Origin: Prescottella equi
GTDB taxonomy: Bacteria > Actinomycetota > Actinomycetes > Mycobacteriales > Mycobacteriaceae
Direction: 5' to 3'
Assembly (NCBI RefSeq): GCF_020171745.1
Contig: NZ_JAIVAH010000033.1
Coordinates: 1-64,000, forward strand
Length of the DNA: 64,000 bases
The notes beneath the pieces were generated by a model. It made no database searches. It saw only the letters and a program-made list of their open reading frames with translations, and had not been told where the DNA came from. This document shows, in pieces, positions 30,973 to 43,381 of this stretch. Numbering within the stretch: position 1 is the first letter of the stretch; each line of letters begins with the position of its first letter. Both the position numbers and the translations under genes were made by a program.

Positions 30973-31731
30973 GTGAACCGGACCGGAGAGTGGTCGATCC
31001 AGCAGCTCGCGCGGATCACCGGGACCACGAGTCGGACGCTGCGGCACTACGACAGCATCGGCCTGCTCGCCCCCAGTCGGATCGGGACCGGCGGCTATCG
31101 CCACTACGACCAGGCGGCGCTCGTGCGGCTGCAGCGGATCCTGCTGCTCCGCGAGCTGGGGCTGGGGCTGACGGCGATCGCCGAGGTGCTGGCCGGCGAC
31201 ACGGACCCGGGGTCGGCGCTCGCGACGCACCTCGACCTGCTCGAGCAGGAGCAGGAGCGGCTGCGGCGTCGCATCGCGTCGGTACGCACCACGCTGGACA
31301 AGACGAGGAGAGGTGAGCCACTGATGGCCGAGGAGATGTTCGACGGATTCGACCACACGCAGTACGAGGAGGAAGTGGTCGAGCGGTGGGGGCGGGAGGC
31401 CTACGACCGCGGTGACGGCTGGTGGCGGTCGCTGTCCGATGCCGACAGGACCGGCTTCCAGCAGGACCAACTGGACATCGCCGCAGCCTTCGGGCGCGCG
31501 CACGCCGCCGGACTCGCCCCCGACTCGCCCGAGGTGCAGGAGATCACCCGACGGCACTACGCGTGGGTCGCGGCAGGCTGGCAGGGCCGTCGACCCACGG
31601 CCGACGCCTTCGCGGGCCTGGGGGAGATGTACGTGTCCGATCCGCGGTTCGCCCGGAACTACGACCGGCACGGGCCGGGCACCGCCGAGTTCGTCCGGGA
31701 CGCGATGCTGGCCTTCGCGCTGAACCTGTAG
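30973..31731 (+). CDS. MerR-family transcriptional regulator with TipAS effector domain
   Basis: A 252-residue regulator. The GTG start follows CGAGGAGGCGAC. Residues 7-75 are the MerR winged helix (SIQQLARITGTTSRTLRHYD, IGTGGYRHYDQAALVRLQRI), then a dimerisation helix (LDLLEQEQERLRRRIASVR). From about 120 to 252 it matches the TipAS domain (FDHTQYEEEVVERWG, HYAWVAAGWQGRRPTADAF, YVSDPRFARNYDRHGPG), which in TipAL binds thiopeptides and other ligands. It probably regulates itself through the palindrome at 30920. No other obvious target is adjacent; a hairpin separates it from glf, so a role in wall-gene control is not supported. Confidence 0.92.
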   Translation: MNRTGEWSIQQLARITGTTSRTLRHYDSIGLLAPSRIGTGGYRHYDQAALVRLQRILLLRELGLGLTAIAEVLAGDTDPGSALATHLDLLEQEQERLRRRIASVRTTLDKTRRGEPLMAEEMFDGFDHTQYEEEVVERWGREAYDRGDGWWRSLSDADRTGFQQDQLDIAAAFGRAHAAGLAPDSPEVQEITRRHYAWVAAGWQGRRPTADAFAGLGEMYVSDPRFARNYDRHGPGTAEFVRDAMLAFALNL

Positions 31732-34857
<3,126 letters not shown>

Positions 34858-34874
<17 letters not shown>

Positions 34875-35373
34875 GGTCCGGATCCTGCAGACCGTCCAGG
34901 GCACCATCGGCGCCCAGCCCGCGGTCGTCAAGGCGGCCCGGGGCATGTCGCACTTCGGTGAGCACGCCCTCGGCTGGGTCGCCGTCGCCGGTATCGGTGC
35001 CGCGCTGGACAAGCCGCGTCGCCGCCGCTGGGCCGGTGTCGCGGTGGGTGCCGTCGGCGCCCACGCCGCGTCGATCGTCATCAAGCGTGTCGTGCGACGT
35101 CCGCGCCCGAACGACCCGTCCGTCCAGGTCAACGTGTCGACGCCGAGCAAGCTCAGCTTCCCGTCGTCACACGCGACCTCCACGACGGCGGCGGCGGTGC
35201 TGCTCGGCCGGCTCACCGGGCTACCCTTGCCTGCGGTACTGGTCCCGCCGATGCTGCTCTCACGCCTCGTCCTCGGAGTGCACTATCCGACCGACGTGCT
35301 TGCGGGGTCGGCACTCGGCGCCGTGTCCGCCGCCGCCGTGCTGCGGGCCGAGCAGAAGTTTGGAGTGAAATGA
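34858..35373 (+). CDS. PAP2-family phosphatase (Rv3807c-like)
   Basis: A 171-residue integral membrane phosphatase. The three PAP2 motifs are present: KRVVRRPRPND, FPSSHATST (PSSH in place of the more common PSGH) and SRLVLGVHYPTDVLAG. About four hydrophobic segments are present. Located between glfT2 and the phosphoribosyltransferase gene, it most likely removes the 5-phosphate from decaprenylphosphoryl-5-phosphoribose on the way to the arabinose donor, as proposed for Rv3807c. The GTG start lies inside the end of glfT2, and its stop overlaps the next start (ATGA), so translation is coupled. Confidence 0.9.
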
Positions 35374-36275
35374 GCGAGGAGCCTGCCGTCGTCACCGGGC
35401 CCCCGAAGACCCTGGCCGGCGGCATCGTCAAAGCCGTCCGCCCGCGTCAGTGGGTCAAGAACGTGCTCGTCCTCGCCGCACCGCTCGCGGCCGGGTCCGT
35501 TACCGAAGCCGACGTGCTGCTTCCGGTCGCACTCGCGTTCGTCGTGTTCTGCATGGCCGCGTCCGGCATCTATCTCGTCAACGACGCGATGGACGTCGAG
35601 GCCGACCGCGCCCACCCGACCAAGCGCTTCCGGCCCATCGCGGCCGGTGTGCTGCCGGTCAACATGGCCTACGCGATGGCGGCCGTGCTGCTCGCCGGCT
35701 CGATCCTGCTGTCGTTCGTCGCGAACTGGCAGCTGGCCGTCGTCATGGCCGTGTACATCGCGATCCAGCTGGCGTACTGCTTCGGGCTGAAGCACCAGGC
35801 CGTGCTCGACATCTGCATCGTCTCGTCCGGCTTCCTGCTGCGCGCGATCGCCGGCGGTGTCGCCGCGGAGATCCCGCTGTCGCAGTGGTTCCTGCTGATC
35901 ATGGCGTTCGGCTCGCTGTTCATGGCGGCCGGCAAGCGGTACGCCGAGCTGCAGCTCGCGGAGCGCACCGGTGCGAAGATCCGCAAGTCGCTCGAGTACT
36001 ACACCGGCACCTACCTGCGGTTCGTGTGGACGCTGTCCGCGACCGCGGTCGTGATCTGCTACGGCCTGTGGGCGTTCGAGCAGGATCGCGCCAACGACAC
36101 CAACTGGTTCGCCATCTCGATGGTGCCCTTCACGATCGCGATCCTCCGGTACGCGGTGGACGTCGACGGTGGCGAGGCGGGCGAACCGGAAGAGATTGCA
36201 CTGGGTGACCGGGTGCTCCAGTTCCTCGCGATTGCCTGGATCGGAGTAGTAGGTGTCGCTGTCTACCTCGTCTGA
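35370..36275 (+). CDS. Decaprenyl-phosphate phosphoribosyltransferase (UbiA family, Rv3806c-like)
   Basis: A 301-residue polytopic membrane enzyme of the UbiA prenyltransferase superfamily. It transfers 5-phosphoribose from PRPP to decaprenyl phosphate, the first committed step to decaprenylphosphoryl-arabinose. The aspartate-rich motif NDAMDVEADRAHPTKRFRP near residues 70-88 is characteristic, as is VRPRQWVKN near the N-terminus. A second conserved loop reads RYAELQLAERTGAKIRKSLE. About nine hydrophobic helices are visible. The ATG overlaps the stop of the phosphatase gene, and the 3' end overlaps aftB by 23 bases. Confidence 0.96.
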   Translation: MSEEPAVVTGPPKTLAGGIVKAVRPRQWVKNVLVLAAPLAAGSVTEADVLLPVALAFVVFCMAASGIYLVNDAMDVEADRAHPTKRFRPIAAGVLPVNMAYAMAAVLLAGSILLSFVANWQLAVVMAVYIAIQLAYCFGLKHQAVLDICIVSSGFLLRAIAGGVAAEIPLSQWFLLIMAFGSLFMAAGKRYAELQLAERTGAKIRKSLEYYTGTYLRFVWTLSATAVVICYGLWAFEQDRANDTNWFAISMVPFTIAILRYAVDVDGGEAGEPEEIALGDRVLQFLAIAWIGVVGVAVYLV

Positions 36276-38160
36276 GCCGACTTCTGCCGCCGACGAGACC
36301 GACACCGAGTCGCGCCCCCTGGGGGAGCGGATCTCGCGTGCGGTCTTCGTCGGCGGCGTCGCGCTGACGGCTCTCCTCTTCGCGTGGGGGGCGTGGCAGC
36401 GCCGGTGGATCGCCGACGACGGGCTGATCGTGCTCCGCACGGTCCGCAATCTGCTGGCCGGCAACGGCCCCGTGTTCAACGCGGGCGAGCGGGTGGAGGC
36501 CAACACCAGCACGCTGTGGACGTACGTCGTCTACGCGGTCGGATGGGTCACCCAGGCTCGGCTCGAGTACGTGGTGCTCGGTATCGCGCTCGTGCTCTCC
36601 ACCGCCGCGATCGTGCTGGCGATGGTGACGGCGAAACGTCTCTACGCGGACAGGATCTCCGGCACCACCGTGCTGCTGCCGGCCGGTGCGCTGGTCTACA
36701 TCGCGCTGGTCCCGGCACGGGACTTCGCGACCTCCGGGCTCGAAACCTGCCTGGTCATCTTCTGGATCGCGCTGCTGTCGCTGCTGCTGACGCGGTGGGC
36801 GCAGGCGTCCGTGCCGTCGACGCCGTCGATCCTCGTCCTGGCCTTCGTCGCCGGGCTCGCTCCGCTGGTCCGACCGGAGATGGCGCTGCTCGGTGCCGCC
36901 GCGCTCCTGATGGTGCTGCTGGCCACCGGGATCGACTGGCGGCTCCGGGTTGCCGTGATCGCGGTCGCCGGCGCGGTGCCGGTGGCGTATCAGATCTTCC
37001 GCATGGGCTACTACGGGCTGCCCTACCCGAACACTGCGGTGACGAAGGAAGCCGGCGGCTCCAAGTGGGGCAAGGGCTTCGACTACCTGCAGAATCTGGT
37101 CGACCCCTACAAGCTGTGGGTCCCGATCCTCCTCCTCTGCGTCGCCGGGCTGGTCCTCTGGCTGCTGCGCCGTCCCGCGCCGGCCGGGCCGCCCGCCGGC
37201 GCCGACTCCTCGCGCGTGCGCCGGTTCCGGGCCTGGCTCCGCAGCCCCTCCGCCGCAGTGGCCTTCATGCTCGGCAGCGGGATCGTGTCGGCGGCGTACT
37301 CGATTCGCGTCGGTGGCGACTTCATGCACGGCCGCACGCTGCTGCCCGCGCTGTTCTGCCTGCTGCTGCCCGTCGCCGTCGTGCCGGTGCGGTTCCCGAG
37401 CCGCCGCGACCGGGGGGACCGCCGCGCGACGATCGCAAGTGTCGTCTCCCTGGCTACATGGGTGGGCGTCGTCGGATGGGCGCTGTGGGCGGCGAACTCG
37501 GACGGCATGCCGAACGGCACCGTCGTCGGCCGGAACGGAATCGTCGACGAGCGGGCGTTCTACTCCCTCGAAACCGGTCACGAGCATCCCATCCGGGCCG
37601 AGGACTACCTCGACTTCCCGAGGGTGCGGGCCATCGCCGAGTCGATCGCCGCCAGCCCGGACGGCGGCGTCGTCATCTCCGCCGGCAACCACGACTTCAT
37701 GTACGTGGTTCCGCCGCCGGGCATCCCGCCGGAGGGCGGCGCCCCGCACACCGTCTTCTTCCCGATGCTGGGCATGGCCGCGATGAACACCTCGCTGGAC
37801 GTGCGAGTCCTCGACAACATCGGGCTGGCGAACCCGATTGCCGCGCACACCGATCGGATCGAGGACGGGCGCATCGGTCACGACAAGGACCTGGCACCCG
37901 ACTGGATCGTCGCCGACGCCGGCATGGTCGGCCTGCATCCGTGGATTCCGCCGTTCATGGACGAGCGCTGGGTGGCGGATGCTCGTGTGGCGCTGACCTG
38001 CCCGGAGACGCAGGACCTGCTCGCGTCGTACCGGTCGGAGCTGACCTGGGCGCGATTCAAGCAAAACCTACGCCGGTCGTTCGAGTTCGCCGACTATCGG
38101 ATCGACCGGGTTCCGGTCTACGAGATCCAGCGGTGCGGCCTCGAGGTTCCGCAGTCCTGA
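36253..38160 (+). CDS. aftB: Terminal beta-1,2-arabinofuranosyltransferase AftB
   Basis: A 635-residue GT-C membrane enzyme that adds the terminal beta-1,2 arabinofuranose residues of arabinogalactan, the sites later mycolylated. The first periplasmic loop carries WIADDGLIVLRTVRN with the expected catalytic aspartate pair and NAGERVEANTSTLWTYV. About ten membrane helices lie in the first 400 residues, followed by a soluble C-terminal domain facing outside. The GTG start lies within the end of the previous gene. It closes the overlapping block; the following 290 bp carry a promoter region for the mycolyltransferase. Confidence 0.95.
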   Translation: MSLSTSSEPTSAADETDTESRPLGERISRAVFVGGVALTALLFAWGAWQRRWIADDGLIVLRTVRNLLAGNGPVFNAGERVEANTSTLWTYVVYAVGWVTQARLEYVVLGIALVLSTAAIVLAMVTAKRLYADRISGTTVLLPAGALVYIALVPARDFATSGLETCLVIFWIALLSLLLTRWAQASVPSTPSILVLAFVAGLAPLVRPEMALLGAAALLMVLLATGIDWRLRVAVIAVAGAVPVAYQIFRMGYYGLPYPNTAVTKEAGGSKWGKGFDYLQNLVDPYKLWVPILLLCVAGLVLWLLRRPAPAGPPAGADSSRVRRFRAWLRSPSAAVAFMLGSGIVSAAYSIRVGGDFMHGRTLLPALFCLLLPVAVVPVRFPSRRDRGDRRATIASVVSLATWVGVVGWALWAANSDGMPNGTVVGRNGIVDERAFYSLETGHEHPIRAEDYLDFPRVRAIAESIAASPDGGVVISAGNHDFMYVVPPPGIPPEGGAPHTVFFPMLGMAAMNTSLDVRVLDNIGLANPIAAHTDRIEDGRIGHDKDLAPDWIVADAGMVGLHPWIPPFMDERWVADARVALTCPETQDLLASYRSELTWARFKQNLRRSFEFADYRIDRVPVYEIQRCGLEVPQS

Positions 38161-38451
38161 CCGGCGTCGACTGCCTGTCGGACCTGCGAATATGTCTCTT
38201 TTGTGTAACGCAGACGTCGGCGGTGTCGATGATCATCCAGTGACGAGACGTCGGCATCGGATGCCTCCGTTGTCGTTTCGAGGGCATTTGTCTATGTGCA
38301 CCGCGTGACATAAAGTCCTCCGAGCGCAGTGTGACCTGAAACAGGATCGTTATCTCCCTCCGGGGTGATGCGGCCCTGCTTCCCCGACGGAATCGGGTCG
38401 GCACCCTCCTGGAGCGGTGCCGCGGACGAAGACGAAGAGAGAGCAGTATCC
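38161..38451. other. Intergenic promoter region before the mycolyltransferase genes
   Basis: No gene is seen. CATAAAGT near 38308 is a -10 candidate with TTGTCT about 20 bases earlier. There is no clear terminator after aftB, so read-through is possible. AGAGAGCAG before 38452 is a moderate ribosome-binding site. Confidence 0.45.
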
Positions 38452-39450
38452 ATGCGTTTTGATCGACAGAGGCTTACTCGGCGCCTCAAGCAGCGCTTGC
38501 TCGGCGTGTCCGCCGCAGCGCTGGTCCTGCCGGTGGTCGCCGGAATTGCCGGCACCGCCGTCGCGTCGGCCGCGCCCGTCGTGCACCGTGCCCCGGCCGG
38601 TGGCTACGAGGAAGTCTTCGTCGACTCGAGCATGGGGCCGATCAAGGTCCAGATCCAGTGGGCCGCACGGGGCGGCGACGCCGCCCTCTACCTGCTCGAC
38701 GGACTGCGGGCACGCGAGGACGCCAACGCGTGGACCTTCGAGACCAACGCGCTCGACCAGTACCGTCTCGACAACCTCACTCTCGTGATGCCGGTCGGCG
38801 GCCAGTCGAGCTTCTACACGGACTGGTACGCGCCCAGTAACTTCAACGGTCAGAAGATCACCTACAAGTGGGAGACGTTCCTGACCAAGGAACTTCCCGC
38901 CTACCTCGAGACCCGTGGCGTCTCGCGTACCAACAACGGAGTCCTCGGACTGTCGATGGGCGGCTCGGCGGCCCTGACTCTCGCTGCGTACCACCGCGAT
39001 CAGTTCAAGTTCGCCGGATCGCTCTCCGGCTACCTGCACATCTCGGCGCCCGGCATGCGTGAGGCGATCCGCATCGCGATGCTCGACGCCGGTCGCTTCA
39101 ACGTCGATTCCATGTGGGGTCCGCCGTGGAGCCCGAACTGGCTGCGCAACGACCCGTTCGTCTTCGCGCCCAAGCTCGAGGGCCTGTCGATGTACATCTC
39201 GGCCGCGAGCGGCCTTCCGGGTAAGTACGACAACCCCAAGAAGGCGATCGACTACTACAACGCTGCGAACGCAATGGGTCTGGAAGCCCTGTCGCTGGCC
39301 AACACCCGCGCCTTCCAGCTCAAGCTCGCCACGCTGAAGATCCCCGCGACCTACAGCTTCCCGGCCAACGGCACCCATGCGTGGGGCTACTGGTCCGACG
39401 AGCTGTGGAAGGCCCGCGGCCAGATCCTGAACACGCTGAACGCGTGGTGA
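38452..39450 (+). CDS. Mycolyltransferase (antigen 85 family)
   Basis: A 332-residue secreted alpha/beta-hydrolase-fold mycolyltransferase that moves mycolic acids from trehalose monomycolate to arabinogalactan or to a second trehalose monomycolate. The signal peptide covers about residues 1-41 (LLGVSAAALVLPVVAGIAG, ending VASA). The nucleophile elbow is LGLSMGG with Ser168; the catalytic histidine is His309 in GTHAWGYW; the acidic residue probably lies near Glu278. SMGPIKVQIQW and YWSDELWKAR are family segments. The ATG at 38452 is favoured over upstream starts since it begins the signal peptide. It matches Rv3804c (fbpA) in position; I do not assign a specific fbp letter. Confidence 0.95.
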   Translation: MRFDRQRLTRRLKQRLLGVSAAALVLPVVAGIAGTAVASAAPVVHRAPAGGYEEVFVDSSMGPIKVQIQWAARGGDAALYLLDGLRAREDANAWTFETNALDQYRLDNLTLVMPVGGQSSFYTDWYAPSNFNGQKITYKWETFLTKELPAYLETRGVSRTNNGVLGLSMGGSAALTLAAYHRDQFKFAGSLSGYLHISAPGMREAIRIAMLDAGRFNVDSMWGPPWSPNWLRNDPFVFAPKLEGLSMYISAASGLPGKYDNPKKAIDYYNAANAMGLEALSLANTRAFQLKLATLKIPATYSFPANGTHAWGYWSDELWKARGQILNTLNAW

Positions 39451-39470
39451 CACCCCATGACGTGACGTGA

Positions 39471-39509
39471 GACGCCTTCCCCCGCACACCCTGTGCGGGG
39501 GAAGGCGTC
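39471..39509. terminator. Hairpin between the two mycolyltransferase genes
   Basis: GACGCCTTCCCCCGCACA, loop CCC, TGTGCGGGGGAAGGCGTC: a perfect 18-bp stem 20 bases after the stop, without a T-run. Confidence 0.8.
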
Positions 39510-39666
39510 CCGCGTTCGGGTGCGGATGCGCGCCCGGCCCCGGCTCGATAAATTCACTTACCGCCCCAGCGAGGCAACCCCGGATCGTCCCTTCCGCCGT
39601 GTAGTAAGGAAGCGACGAACTCGGCCCCGAGGGGGGCGCCCGCCACGACGAAGGAGAGTTGTCCCC

Positions 39667-41556
39667 ATGCGATCAGGTCTCGAGCGGTCGTCGTACCGCG
39701 CCGGCACCGAAGGTAGGTGGCGGAGGAGGGCGCTCAGCGTCGCCGCAGCCGCGCTTGTCATGCCGATCGCGGCGGGCATCACCTCGGTCGGTACCGCCGG
39801 TGCACAGTCCCTCGGCACTCCCGGTGGCACGCCCTCCGTGCAGGCGGGTGCTCCGGGAGGTGTCGCCAAGGTCGAGTGGCTCACCGATCGCCGCGTCGCG
39901 GTGTGGGTCAACTCGCCGTCGATGGGTGTGCCGATCCAGGTGCAGCTGCTGCTCGCGCGCGACTGGAACGCCAAGCCCGACGCCAAGTTCCCGGCAGTCT
40001 TCATGCTCGACGGCATGCGCGCGCGGGACGACGAGAACGGCTGGACGCTCGAGACCGACGCCGAGGCCTTCTACGCGGACAAGAACGTCAACGTCGTCAT
40101 GCCGATCGGTGGCAACTCCAGCTTCTACGCCGACTGGCTCGACCAGAACAACGGTCACAACTACCAGTGGGAGACGTTCCTCACCAAGGAGCTCCCGCCG
40201 ATCCTCGAAGGCCAGTGGCGCACCACGCAGACGCGCGGCGTCGTCGGCCTGTCGATGGGCGGCACTTCCGCGATGATGCTGTCGGCCCGCAACCCGGGCT
40301 TCTTCAAGTTCGCGGGTTCGCTGTCGGGCATCCTCACCACCACCACGCTCGGTATGCCGCAGGCCATCTCGTACGCGATCAGCGACGCCGGCGGATTCGA
40401 CGCCGACGCCATGTGGGGTAATCCCACCAACGACGCATGGGCCGCACACGATCCGTACCTGCTGGCCGACAAGCTCAAGGGCATGAGCCTCTACGTCTCG
40501 AGCGGTAGCGGCACCACCGGTCCGTACGATCAGCCGTCCGGGATCCCGGGCATCAGCACCAACTACGCGGGTATGGGTCTCGAGATCCTGTCGCGTCTGA
40601 CGTCGCAGACGTTCACCACCAAGCTGCGCAAGCTGAACATCCCCGCGACGGTCAACTACCGTCCGTCGGGCACGCATTCGTGGCCGTACTGGGAGTTCGA
40701 GATGCACCAGCTGTGGCCCCAGCTCGCCACCGCGCTCGGTGTCGAGGCCGACAAGCCGGGCTGCGGCGTGGGTGGTGCGATTGCACCGGTCGCGAACGGC
40801 AACAACTGGATCGGCGACTGCCTCACCGGCGAGTACTCGGTGCCCGGCGGTGTCGCGCAGGACTTCCGCTTCGGACGCATCTTCTTCTCGCAGAGCTCGG
40901 GTGCACAGCCCGTCGCGGGACGCATCGGTGGCACCTACCAGGGCGCGAACGGACCGGCCGGCGTGCTCGGGTTCCCGACCACCCAGGAGTACGGCACCCC
41001 CGACGGCCGTGGCCGCTTCAACCACTTCCAGAAGGGCTCTATCTACTGGACGCCGCAGACCGGCGCCCACGCGGTGAGCGGTCCGGTCAAGGACGAGTGG
41101 GTCAAGCAGGGCTACGAGGGTGGCCCGCTCGGCTACCCGCGGGCCGACCAGACCAAGCTGCAGGGTAAGGACGGCCTGGTCCAGGACTTCGAGAACGGTT
41201 CGATGTACTGGAGCCAGCCGACCGGCACGCACGCGGTCCGCGGCCTGATCATCAAGAAGTACGGCGAGCTCGGCTGGGAGGGTGGCCTGCTCGGCCTCCC
41301 GCTGACCAGTGAGATCGGTCTCAGGGACTTCGGCGCCTTCAACCGCTTCGAGAACGGCAACATCTACTGGAGCCCCGCGAGCGGCGCCTGGGCGGTCCGG
41401 AACGGCCCGATCTTCGACGCCTGGGCGAAGGAGAACTACGAGAACGGTCGACTGGGCTACCCGATCGGCGACCAGTTCGACGTTCCGGGCGGCGTGCAGC
41501 AGAAGTTCCAGCACGGCGTCATCACCATCAAGGACGGAAAGGCGACCATCGCCTGA
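39667..41556 (+). CDS. Mycolyltransferase with C-terminal LGFP repeats
   Basis: About 629 residues. The ATG at 39667 follows GAAGGAGAG; upstream in-frame sequence is Arg-rich and not signal-like. The signal peptide covers about 1-47 (LSVAAAALVMPIAAGI, ending AGAQ). The antigen-85-type catalytic domain spans about 65-365 with nucleophile Ser196 in VGLSMGGTS and the histidine near 337 in SGTHSWPYW. From about 410 to the end are four to five LGFP repeats (GVLGFPTTQEYG, PLGYPRADQTK, LLGLPLTSEIG, RLGYPIGDQFD), each with a FENGSMYW-like strand. LGFP repeats occur in mycolyltransferases of corynebacteria and rhodococci and are thought to hold the enzyme at the arabinogalactan surface. The catalytic domain is paralogous to the preceding gene. 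Confidence 0.95.
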   Translation: MRSGLERSSYRAGTEGRWRRRALSVAAAALVMPIAAGITSVGTAGAQSLGTPGGTPSVQAGAPGGVAKVEWLTDRRVAVWVNSPSMGVPIQVQLLLARDWNAKPDAKFPAVFMLDGMRARDDENGWTLETDAEAFYADKNVNVVMPIGGNSSFYADWLDQNNGHNYQWETFLTKELPPILEGQWRTTQTRGVVGLSMGGTSAMMLSARNPGFFKFAGSLSGILTTTTLGMPQAISYAISDAGGFDADAMWGNPTNDAWAAHDPYLLADKLKGMSLYVSSGSGTTGPYDQPSGIPGISTNYAGMGLEILSRLTSQTFTTKLRKLNIPATVNYRPSGTHSWPYWEFEMHQLWPQLATALGVEADKPGCGVGGAIAPVANGNNWIGDCLTGEYSVPGGVAQDFRFGRIFFSQSSGAQPVAGRIGGTYQGANGPAGVLGFPTTQEYGTPDGRGRFNHFQKGSIYWTPQTGAHAVSGPVKDEWVKQGYEGGPLGYPRADQTKLQGKDGLVQDFENGSMYWSQPTGTHAVRGLIIKKYGELGWEGGLLGLPLTSEIGLRDFGAFNRFENGNIYWSPASGAWAVRNGPIFDAWAKENYENGRLGYPIGDQFDVPGGVQQKFQHGVITIKDGKATIA

Positions 41557-41573
41557 CGATGGTCCGACCACGC

Positions 41574-41615
41574 GCGGGGCGGTGACCGGATCCACGGATC
41601 CGGGCGCCGCCCCGC
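41574..41615. terminator. Hairpin after the LGFP mycolyltransferase
   Basis: GCGGGGCGG pairs with CCGCCCCGC around an inner CCGGATCC/GGATCCGG stem, 18 bases after the stop. Confidence 0.65.
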
Positions 41616-41671
41616 GTCGTATGTAGCCTGTTTCAAGACATCGTTTCGACACAGCAAACTCGAGGACTGAC

Positions 41672-42226
41672 ATGTCGCACTTCTCCCGTACCCGCTCCGC
41701 GCTCGCCCGCACCATTGCGACGAGCGCGCTCGTAGTCGCCGCCGGCGGACTGCTGGTCGCCTGCGGCGACGACGACTCGTCGGCCACGGGGGAGCCGTCG
41801 ACCACGTCCGCCGCTGCGTCCACCACCAAGACGACGTCGAGCAAGACGACGGGTGACGCCGCGGCGCCTGCGCCTTCCGGTGGCGGCAGCCAGGCCACCA
41901 CCGACGCCGTCGAGCAGCAGCAGTCCGTGCCGAGCGGGTTCCCCGGCCCCACCGAGGTGCCGATCGACCCCCGCGGTCAGGCGTTCCTGGACGGTCTGAA
42001 GAAGGAAGGCATCACGCCCGCCGGCAACGGCCAGATCGCCGTCTCGACCGCCGACTACATCTGTGCCGCGAAGGAGCAGGGCAGCTCCAACGAGGAGATC
42101 TCCACGTTCGTCACCGCGGCCGTCGGCAGCGAGGCGATCGCGTCGGGCCAGGAGATCTCGCCCGAGCAGGCCGGTAAGAACGCGGGCATCTACATTCAGG
42201 TCGCCCAGGCCGAGTACTGCCGGTAG
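41672..42226 (+). CDS. Lipoprotein with DUF732-like domain
   Basis: A 184-residue predicted lipoprotein. The lipobox LLVAC places the acylated cysteine at residue 31 after a typical signal (TIATSALVVAAGG). A Ser/Thr/Ala-rich low-complexity linker (TTSAAASTTKTTSSKTTGD) covers about 35-85. The C-terminal part (GQAFLDGLKKEGI, ADYICAAKEQGSSNEEI, YIQVAQAEYCR) fits the actinobacterial DUF732 family, including its cysteine pair. Function is unknown. It lies seven bases before the cutinase gene and is probably co-transcribed with it; this gene is not part of the M. tuberculosis Rv3804c-Rv3802c order. Confidence 0.88.
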   Translation: MSHFSRTRSALARTIATSALVVAAGGLLVACGDDDSSATGEPSTTSAAASTTKTTSSKTTGDAAAPAPSGGGSQATTDAVEQQQSVPSGFPGPTEVPIDPRGQAFLDGLKKEGITPAGNGQIAVSTADYICAAKEQGSSNEEISTFVTAAVGSEAIASGQEISPEQAGKNAGIYIQVAQAEYCR

Positions 42227-42232
42227 TCGCGC

Positions 42233-43219
42233 GTGAGTGTGAGCGGCCGCGGAACGCGGAAGTCCGGGAAGAACCGGGGGCGTAGGCGCTTCGGACTCGT
42301 CGCAGTGCTCGCGACGATCCTGGTGCTCGTCATCGTCGCGATCTGGTACCTGCTGGCCGGGCGAGTGCCCGAGCCGGCGCCGCCGACGCCTCCAGGGCCG
42401 ACACCGCCGAGTGCGCAGCCGGCGGATTGTCCGGACGTCCAGGTGATCTCGGTACCCGGAACCTGGGAGTCGAACGCCGCGGACGACCCGCACAACCCGA
42501 CGGCCAACCCCGCGTCGCTCATGCTCAACGTGACTCGGCCGCTGCAGGAGCGTTTCTCGCCGCAGCGGGCCGACGTCTACACCGTCCCGTACGTCGCGCA
42601 GTTCTCCAATCCGGTCGCGCTCCCGCCGGACGGCCAGGAGTCGTACAACAATTCGCGCGCAGCCGGGACGGCGGCGACGATCGACCTGATCGAGCGTCGG
42701 CACGCGGAGTGCCCGCTCACGACGTATCTACTCACCGGCTTCTCGCAGGGCGCAGTGATCGCGGGCGATGTCGCGGCGCGGATCGGTGCCGGCGACGGCC
42801 CGGTGTCGCCCGACCTCGTGCTGGGCGTCGGCGTGATCGCCGACGGCAGGCGCGATCCCGCGGCCGCACCGACGATCGGTCCGCCGGTCGCCGGTGTCGG
42901 TGCGGAGCTGTCGCTCGCGGGCCTGAAGCTGCCGGGCATCACGATGACGGGTGTGCGTCCCGGCGGCTTCGGTGCGTTGGCGGATCGCACCGTCCAGATC
43001 TGTGCCCCCAGCGACGGAATCTGCGACGCGCCCGCAGAGGCGCTCAAGGTCGGCAACTGGCTCAGCAGTGCGTCACGACTGACCGAGTACTACAACAATC
43101 CGGTCCACGCGATGTACAACTCGTTCGTCGTCGACGGCAACGGAACCACCGCCACACAGTGGATCACGAACTGGGCGGTCGACCAGATCGACGCGGCGCC
43201 CGAGCCCGCGCACGAGTGA
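42233..43219 (+). CDS. Culp6-like cutinase-family lipase/thioesterase (Rv3802c-like)
   Basis: A 328-residue envelope enzyme anchored by an N-terminal helix (LVAVLATILVLVIVAIWYLL, about 22-41), followed by a Pro-rich linker. The catalytic triad fits Ser171 in LTGFSQGAV, Asp265 in DGICDAP, and His292 in NNPVHAMY. Cysteine pairs 66/160 and 257/264 match the two disulfides of cutinases. The homologue Rv3802c is essential in M. tuberculosis, has phospholipase and thioesterase activity, and lies beside fadD32-pks13-accD4. A role in mycolate metabolism at the envelope is inferred. The GTG start is six bases after the lipoprotein stop. Confidence 0.93.
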   Translation: MSVSGRGTRKSGKNRGRRRFGLVAVLATILVLVIVAIWYLLAGRVPEPAPPTPPGPTPPSAQPADCPDVQVISVPGTWESNAADDPHNPTANPASLMLNVTRPLQERFSPQRADVYTVPYVAQFSNPVALPPDGQESYNNSRAAGTAATIDLIERRHAECPLTTYLLTGFSQGAVIAGDVAARIGAGDGPVSPDLVLGVGVIADGRRDPAAAPTIGPPVAGVGAELSLAGLKLPGITMTGVRPGGFGALADRTVQICAPSDGICDAPAEALKVGNWLSSASRLTEYYNNPVHAMYNSFVVDGNGTTATQWITNWAVDQIDAAPEPAHE

Positions 43220-43381
43220 TCCGCCGAAAGTCGTAGTCCGAACCGACTCCTCAGTAGCCTCACGAGCGGTAATGTCCGTGCTCGCGACCCGATCACGGGT
43301 AACGGGGGTGGATCCCTATGCTTGATTGGTTGTGCCTGAACGGGCCGGGGGCTGCATGCGTGAACGAGGAAGAAGGCTTTG

